This document shows, piece after piece, positions 57,121 to 64,000 of a DNA stretch of 64,000 bases (its first letter is position 1; every line of letters starts with the position of its first letter). Origin of the DNA: Leptasterias polaris. Its lineage: Eukaryota > Echinodermata > Asteroidea > Forcipulatida > Asteriidae. The translations under genes were made by a program, and so were the position numbers. The stretch spans positions 372,001 to 436,000 of the forward strand of contig JAZGTN010000095.1 of the NCBI GenBank assembly GCA_037783415.1. The letters are read 5' to 3'. The notes below the pieces were generated by a model that saw nothing but the letters and a program-made list of their open reading frames with translations, was not told the DNA's origin and ran no database searches.

Positions 57121-60100
57121 TTACATAAAATGGGCCCCCCTGATGACGTTTCCCATGTCCATTGCTTGAAGTTTTCCCTTAAAAATAGCTACTGTTGGGG
57201 CTTGACGAATATCTTGTGGTAGTTTGTTCCATTCTGCAAATGATCTTGGGAGGAAGGAGAATTTGTAACAGTCTTTTTGTGCTGGGGGCTTAATGAAGGC
57301 AATTGCAGCCTGTTGTCTAGTTCTAATCCTGTCCCCGTATACATTGGTCTGGTATGAATCGGTGTCTATGGCAACGAGTTTGTGGACAGATTTGTAAAGA
57401 AGTGTCAATCGTTGGATAGCCCTCCGATGTTCCAGCTGTTCCCATTACATTTGAGAAATCAGGTTGCTGACACTATCTTTCTTGTTGTTATTGTTTAAAA
57501 CAAATCTGGCAGATCGCCGTTGAACCCCCTCCAACTGAAGTTTATAACTATTATGATAAGGATCCCATATTGATGAGCAGTACTCTAGTTGTGGTCTAAC
57601 AAGTGACTTTTGTAGGCCCTTGCTTTGACCTTTGACGAACAGCTATAGAGGTTCCTGCGCAAAAGCCCAAGAATTTGATTTGCTTTTGTAGTTACCTTTT
57701 GAATGTGATTAGCCCAGCTTAACTTGTTGTTTAACTCTATCCCCAGATACGTGTGATTGGGCGTTATTTCAAGTATGGAGTCTCCCATTTTGTATGTTGT
57801 GTCGATTGGTTTTTTCTTGTGAGTAATTTGCATGGCGTAACATTTGGAAATGTTAAACTTCATCTGCCATTTTTTCTCCCACGTACACAGGCGATCGATG
57901 TCTTTTTGAAGATCGTGGCTGTCGCTGATGTTATCTATTTGTCTGTATATAATGCAGTCATCTGCAAAAAGACGAATTGTTGATGTTATCCCATCGGGTA
58001 TGTCGTTTATGTACAGCAAAAAGAGTAGAGGGCCAAGTACTGTGCCTTGTGGAACTCCAGATGTTACTTGTATGGGCGATGAAGTTGCTCCTTCTAAAAA
58101 GACTTGTTGAGTTCTTTTGGTAAGAAACGATCTAATCCAGGTGTGAAGGGTACCATTTATTCCAGCTTGCCCAAGTTTAGCAAGGAGCCTTTCATGTGGG
58201 ACGCTATCAAATGCCTTGCTAAAGTCCATTATAACAATATCGGCCTGGCCTTTGTTGTTCAGGATTCCAGCAAGGTCATTTATGGTCAGGGCGAGCTGCG
58301 TCTCACAAGAGTGCCCCCTACGAAAGCCGTGTTGTTTTTCGCTCAGGAACCCATATTTTTCAAGATGGTGCATTATGTTTGAATACAAGATATGTTCAAG
58401 CAATTTACATGAAACTGATGTAAGTGACACTGGGCGATAATTGCCAGGCACAGAGCGATTTCCTTTTTTAAAAATGGGGGTAACGTTTGCCGTCAACCAG
58501 TCATCTGGAAGGACACCTGTAGAGATGGATTTTTTTAAAGATAATGGTCAAGATCGGAGCGATACTACGAGCACATTCTTTGAGTACCTTTGGCATAATT
58601 CCATCTGGACCTGGGGCTTTCTGGGCTTTCAGCTGTTCTAGAAGCTTTTCCACACCAGGGGGAGTTATGTGTATTGGTGGCATGTCTGGCAGGCCTGGTT
58701 TTAGTATTGGGAGGTTGCTATTGTCTTCCTGTGTGAAGACAGATTGAAAATGATTGTTCAAAGTGTTGGCTTTCTCAAAGGCAGTTGTAGCAAATCCTGT
58801 CATCGTATCCAGAGCCGCAACGCCCGAGAAGTTTCGGCGGGTGTTCTTTATAAAACGCCAGAATGGTTTTGCGTCGCCACTTTCCAAATTTTTTCCAACT
58901 TCAAACAAGTACTCCGACCTAGATTTGCGAATACTGCGGTCAGTTGCACGCCGAAGATCCTTGAAGTTGTCTATAGAAAGCACCTAAATATACGGCTTGA
59001 CTTCCTTGCATGTGGATACTAGCCCAAATTGATTCACAGTTAGAATTAAGATTCGGTTCTTCCTTAGCTATTAGATTACTCTTTACAGCCAGAAAAACAC
59101 CACCTCAATATGATTTGTGCGTTTCGCTTTATTATACATACGTTGTTTTCGACGAATCATCCTTATGTGGAGAGAGTTAACCCATGGAAGTTGAGTACTA
59201 CTTTTTGAGGTTCTGCTCGGTATATGTTTTTCAACTGATGTAGAGATTATTTTTTTTAGAGCTAACCAAAGCTGATTTACAGTAGACTGATTTGCAACGT
59301 CTTCGGTAATATGCATAACGAAGTCATTTATGTCCTTATTTATGAGTTCGAAATTGCCCTTTTTGTACAAGTAAACTTTCCTTCGAGGAGCTTTAATTCT
59401 TTGTGGGGATAGAAGTGCATCTACAGATACTATGTCGTGATCTCCAAGTCCCGGGAGAATGTTTACATTTTGAACGAACGATGGTGTATTGGTGAAGACT
59501 AGGTCCAAGACATTTTCATCTCTGGTTGGAGCAGTAACGACTTGATGGAGATTATGGTCTAATGCCAGCTCAAGCATCTGTTTGCTGACTGCAGGATATC
59601 TACCACCAGTTTTAAAACATTTTTTATCCCAATCTATATCGGGCAGATTGAAGTTCCCTGCGAGCCAAATATGACAGTTTTTAGGAAGTTTAAGAAGTAT
59701 CTGATCAAGTTGATTGATGCATTCCTGTTCTATGATCTTGCAACCTGCGTCGGGTCTATAGAAAGCACCTAAATATACGGCTTGACTTCCTTGCATGTGG
59801 ATACTAGCCCAAATTGATCCACAGTTAGAATTAAGATTCGGTTCTTCCTTAGCTATTAGATTACTCTTTACAGCCAGAAAAACACCACCGCCAGTAGTTT
59901 CTGTTCGCCTGTCCTTTCTAAACAGTTGGTAAGTGGAAGGCAGAATTTCGCTTGAAAAAACGGAATCATCAAGCCATGTTTCTGTGCCGGCTATTACATC
60001 AGGGTTTTCCTTTTCCAGCAGGGTGTGTAGCAAAGGAATTTTGTTCCTAACACTTTGGAAGTTTACATTCAGGAATTTCAATGGTCTTGTTTTGGGTTTA

Positions 60101-60747
60101 TGCCCATTTCTATTAGAGTGCGGAATAAAGTTTGAGTTTTTGTTCGGGCTAGAAGTATGCTTGGGGCTCCCAATACGAGTCCTTGCATTGGGTTCAATAT
60201 TGATTGGTGAACCATCACAGTCAGAATTTGAGGGTACGTCAAATGAATTTGAAGTATTTACCGTCAAAAATAGAGTTGAGTTGGTGAAGTTTGGCAAGCC
60301 GTACCTATAACAAATCCATGTATAAGATTCATGTTCCATATGCACTTTATAAAGTTCATCCCCCATAGTAGTACACTTGTTGTGGTACCACACTAAACAA
60401 TTTTCGCATTCCATAGCCTTTTGATTGATTTTCACATTTTTAAAGCATATCCCACATGGATACTTGGGGCCAGGATTTAGATGTACGTCACCAGAAAGTA
60501 GCAGAATCAATAAAACCTGCATTGATTTAACCAATGGTCTATGTTGTTTTGGAGTTAAATAATTATCCCTGTAGATTCCAGGTCTTTTGTGTTTGGTGAA
60601 GACAGAGACATGGAACAGACTCACCCGAGTGTTGCATGTTGCTATGGTGGTAGAATTGCTCAGTTGAAACGTGGGGGTGTTTTCCTGCTGATATTTCGTC
60701 CACATGAAGGAGAACAACAGTAGATAAAACGCCCATGTAGGATCCAT
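57121..60747 (-). pseudogene. CR1 ORF2: 2A-like motif, PHD finger, endonuclease, RT (broken)
   Basis: 60747-59083 encodes a leader, then LLSGDVHLNPGP (2A-like), a PHD/zinc finger (CGICFKNVKINQKAMEC, CLVWYHNKC), and an APE endonuclease (NVNFQSVRNK, ETWLDDSVF, GAFYRPDAGC, LAGNFNLPDIDWD, GLGDHDIV). A 136-bp internal duplication (58969-59104) then breaks the frame. 58983-58501 continues the linker and the start of RT (KAPGPDGIMP). A shift at the T-run near 58530-58536 leads to 58496-57585 with YRPVSLTSVSCKLLE, DFSKAFDSVPH, SGVPQGTVLGPLLF and catalytic FADDC. Beyond another frame break and a stop, the C-terminal domain (57408-57121) has FSFLPRSFAEWNKLP. Confidence 0.88.
58969..59104. repeat. 136-bp duplicated segment inside the CR1
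   Basis: Direct copy of 59754-59889 with at least one mismatch, placed between the endonuclease and RT regions. Confidence 0.92.
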
Positions 60748-61025
60748 TATTTATTACTTGGCCAGATTGAAGGTACAATTCCAGGTGTGTGCAGTTACGC
60801 TAAAAATTCACAGTGTACAGTAACGATATACCAATACACAGGTTGCTAAAACTAAAAGCCCATGGTAGCACAAGTTAAAAAAAGCCATCAAACATTAAAA
60901 GTCGACATCATAAAAGACAAATATAAAACGATGTCGGAGGTATAATCGATAAAAAACAGCAACAAATGGTACGAGAGGTACGAGACGGTTCTGTACTCCT
61001 ACGTGATTGGATGAGACCGTTGTGG

Positions 61026-62880
61026 CAGCGGCGTAACTAAGATAAATTTTTAGGGGGGCACAAGGAGGGGCACCATTTTTTCTAGGGGGGGGCACTGCTG
61101 GCTACGGAGCTTTTAAAGGGACATGCGTGAAAAAAAACTTTGGAAAAAAATGTGCGTGCGAACGAAAAAAATTTGCGTGCGAACGAAACAAATTTGCGTG
61201 CGAACGAAAACAATTTGCGTGCGAACGAAAAAAAATCTGCGTGTGAACGAAAACAAGCGAACCCACGAGCGCACGTGAGGGGTATGGCGTGTCAAACGTT
61301 GCAATATTCGATAATGTACAATGTATGTGCGATGTTTCTCATAGAGGCTATATACGATGATTGTGACACATGTGCGATATTCGTTTTATGTATGCAATAT
61401 ATGTAATATATATGCACTAATTTGTAATATATGTGCGATAATTTGCAATATATATGTGATAATTTGTAATATATATGCGATAATTTTTTTATATATGCGA
61501 TAATTTTTTATATATATTTGAAATTTTTTTAATATATATTATATGCGATCATGCGATAAATGTTTAATATGCGATACTTTTTTATATATATATTGGATAA
61601 TTTTGTAATATATATTATATGCGATCATTTGTATGCGATGTTTTGTGATATACATATGCGATAATTTAATATACATGTGCGATGTTACACCAATGTATAT
61701 TTGATGTTCGTTCTTATATGTGCGAAAACGGAATTGTGGGATATAGTATGGCTTCCTGTCCACTTGATCCCCGTATCCGTAATGTTTTAGATCGGGCCAG
61801 ACTATGGATGGTATAGTATGGTTCACTGAGGTGGGCGTACGGGTTTAACTAGACTGATGGTCAGGGAATGAGACTTGATTCGCGTATACAAGGGAATAAA
61901 ATGGCTGCGGAAGCAGGAGACCCTGGACAGTTTTTATTTCTTTACGTGATTTCATCAATTTTTGTGAAGTGAAGTACTCTTCCAACGAATTTTCCCAAAA
62001 AAAAATTTCACGCATGTCCCTTTAAAAGCTCCGTAGCTGGCAAATCAACTATAGATTTCTTTGCACTTTTTAAAAACCGGATCTTAATCTACGCAATGGC
62101 GGGTTCCAAACAGCCCCTCAATTAAACCAAAGGGAATATGGTAAACAAAATATATATTTTTTGTATTATTTTTTTTCTCTCTTCTTTTTCGCACATCTAG
62201 AACCATGTAGTTACTGTTTGAATGTGTAGAAATAAATCATAACTGGGGGTTGCGAGATCGGAGTCTATTTTGTATGGGGATTTATGTATTTGATGCTTGG
62301 CACTAGTAGGTTGGGGCCATGCACAGAATGCCTGATCAATGTTAAAAACTTTTTTTCGAAATTGCTTTGACCCATCCGCCCCCCCAAATTTAATTTACCC
62401 TTTACACTGAAGAACAAAGTAATGTCTCAATAATGAAGCAGATATTTTAGATCAATGCTCTCACAGCTCAAGAGTTGTCAATGGCTTTTCCTGATGTACT
62501 TACGATAAATGCAACGGCACCCAGCACGTCGTGTAGCTTCATGTGACACTACCGTACCGTATTTAACGTGGCAGACTGTGGCAGAATGGGGGGCGCGCGG
62601 GCGATGAGTCATCATACAATTTGCGGACACGATTTACCGTACTCTGAAGACGTTGGTAAAAATAACAACTGTCCATTGCAAAGGTACAACAAATTTGTGT
62701 AAATAGAAAAATAGTTTGAAACATCGAGTTATACGCCACCAGTGCTCCATAAAAGTTTATAAAACTTAACATTTTATATTCTGGTAATTATTATCCCCTC
62801 AATGGGGGGGGGGGCACCCGGGGGGTCACTGACATCAATTGGGGGGGGGGGGGCACGTGCCCCCCTTTAGTTACGCCACG
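61026..62880. mobile_element. hAT-like MITE, copy 2, carrying a nested element
   Basis: Same TIRs as 2552-3492, with GTTGTGG flanks at 61019-61025 and 62881-62887. Interrupted by 61102-62036. Confidence 0.7.
61102..62036. mobile_element. 935-bp MITE nested in copy 2, 4-bp TSD
   Basis: TIRs of about 31 bp begin CTACGGAGCTTTTAAAGGG and end in the complement. CTGG flanks both sides (61098-61101 and 62037-62040), and copy 1 has a single CTGG at the empty site near 2629-2632. The interior has about five copies of a 21-bp TTTGCGTGCGAACGAAA repeat (61148-61255) and AT-rich TATATGCGATAATTT repeats (61400-61680). Confidence 0.88.
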
Positions 62881-63781
62881 GTTGTGGGCGTGCTGTATTG
62901 TACTTCATGGCTTCTGATTGGATATGATTTTTTTTAAAGGTCTATAATGAGACGAATGTGTGTGAAGAGTATCATGCCTCTTTTAGTGGAATGTTCACCG
63001 TCCGTAAATAGCGCCCTCGTGCGCCTGATAAAAGGCTCATTGCAGTAAAAGAATGGTAGCTGGTGGTAAAACACATTATCTATACTGGCTAAAAAAGAAA
63101 GGGAAAACGTGTATTATTTTCTAAATGGACCCCTTTTGGTGAAATGAAATAAATAGGCGTATCTCGAAAAATGCGAACAATGTGTAATTGTTTCAGTTAG
63201 TTGTTTTGCTGCTGTATCATGGCGTAGTAAAGGCCTATTTTATTGCGTGTGTAAATTCCTTCAGCGTACCAAAGTATTCACTAAGCTTATACAGTGCTGG
63301 TGAAGTACAACTAACAATTATGCATGTTTCCCATCGAAGAGCTAGCGTTAAAAAAAGAAGTGCACTTAAACAATACTATAGTGCTCTATCAATGGTGTAC
63401 GAAAACAGCGAGATGAAGAATTCAACAAGGACAATAGTTCCTGGCTCTTGCGCCTGATGCAACTTCTTTACATAAACAACTTAAAGTTTAATTGTCCACG
63501 ACCTTCGGACCTTTCTCTTTTCCATTTGGCTTTCGACAGGGAGAGAGCACAGATATAATGTCTTTCTCTGACGTCGTCATAGTGTGATTTTTAGTGGAAT
63601 TGGCTGAATGCTCTTAATTTTTTTGAGTAATCGTTTTTCTTTTGCTTTGTATTGCAAATTTAGTTGAATGAATGCGTGGCTCTTTTAGGCGTCTTGTCAA
63701 AACCTCCAAGCTGTTCGAGGCTGCAGCTTTTCTGCAGAATTCCGCGGACTTTTTTATCCGTTGATTACAAAAGGACCCGTA

Positions 63782-64000
63782 GTTATTGCTTTCACTTTAA
63801 GGCCAAGTTAAAAAACAAAAGAGTTTCCCGTCCGGAATTTTTCAAAAGGGAGGAGGCAGGGCGTTACTATTTACAATTTTAAAATGTTTTGCTATTTTTT
63901 CCAAGATGGCCGCCATGCTAAATATGGCTGGCCAAGGTATATTTATTCATAGATATTGTGCTATTTGTGTATACTGATGCAATTTATGACAAAACAAATG
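63782..64000. mobile_element. TA-flanked foldback MITE, copy 2 (cut by window edge)
   Basis: Starts GTTATTGCTTTCACT after TA at 63780-63781. Equivalent to the left part of 4395-5006. Confidence 0.65.

Larger units (their letters stand above)
57044..60974 (-). mobile_element. CR1-type LINE, inserted after the duplication
   Basis: Interrupts the duplication between positions equivalent to about 2503 and 2504 of copy 1. The 3' end (low coordinate) has GTTCTGGTTCTGG on the plus strand, a short CR1-like terminal repeat. At most a 3-bp direct repeat (GAG) flanks it, as is common for CR1. Confidence 0.85.
54546..64000 (+). repeat. Segmental duplication, copy 2 (with later insertions)
   Basis: Same order and orientation as 1-4613. 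Gene C's 5' two thirds, its upstream region, the hAT-like MITE and the left part of the TA-MITE are all present. Insertions absent from copy 1: the CR1 LINE (57044-60974) and the 935-bp MITE (61102-62036). Confidence 0.92.

Overview
This is a eukaryotic window, very probably from a marine invertebrate deuterostome. An echinoderm fits best, but the sequence alone cannot fix the species. The reasons are intron-bearing genes, a Ty3/gypsy element with a tRNA-Leu-type primer site, CR1-type LINEs with a 2A-like motif and a PHD finger, Penelope-like elements, many MITE and foldback elements, and an unusual Roc-COR-Death gene family. Most of the DNA is mobile or repetitive.

Host genes: three members of one family lie on the minus strand. 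Gene A (1-1988) is cut by the left window edge. Gene B (31412-33990) carries one frameshift. Gene C (52904-56536) is complete, with three exons and about 1098 residues. All three have a Roc-type GTPase whose P-loop and switch I are separated from the G3 motif by roughly 280 residues of membrane-spanning segments plus linkers. In gene C, COR follows and then a C-terminal Death domain encoded by two small exons. This membrane-interrupted G domain is the main candidate for an undescribed system. Genes A and C are nearly identical and belong to a direct segmental duplication (1 to at least 4613, and 54546-64000). Copy 2 gained a CR1 LINE and a 935-bp MITE after the duplication, so copy 1 serves as the natural empty site.

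Layout: 2.5-5.0 kb holds a hAT-like MITE and a TA-flanked foldback MITE. A 126-bp MITE lies at 6.7 kb. From 7.8 to 14.9 kb there is a macro-repeat: a 1.45-kb unit, fifteen copies of a 162-bp satellite, the 1.45-kb unit again with a 1.64-kb MITE inside, then one satellite copy. A LINE 3' fragment at 16.5-17.4 kb abuts a 7.7-kb long-inverted-repeat element (17421-25088), whose core contains a few exon-like stretches. A duplicated 374-bp block and a Helitron-like 3' end follow. A Penelope-like element (27931-31057, 13-bp TSD) has lost its catalytic RT motif.

Gene B is followed by a young Ty3/gypsy element (34064-38839, 5-bp TSD, LTRs that read as identical) inserted about 70 bp upstream of its coding exon. 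Next come a second Penelope 3' fragment, a tRNA-derived SINE and a 4.8-kb foldback element (41039-45820, 6-bp TSD) whose left arm carries a 3.9-kb LINE. The stretch 46-52.9 kb is gene-poor and has one MITE, a tRNA-like sequence and a second SINE copy. Gene C and its duplicated, element-riddled upstream region fill the rest.
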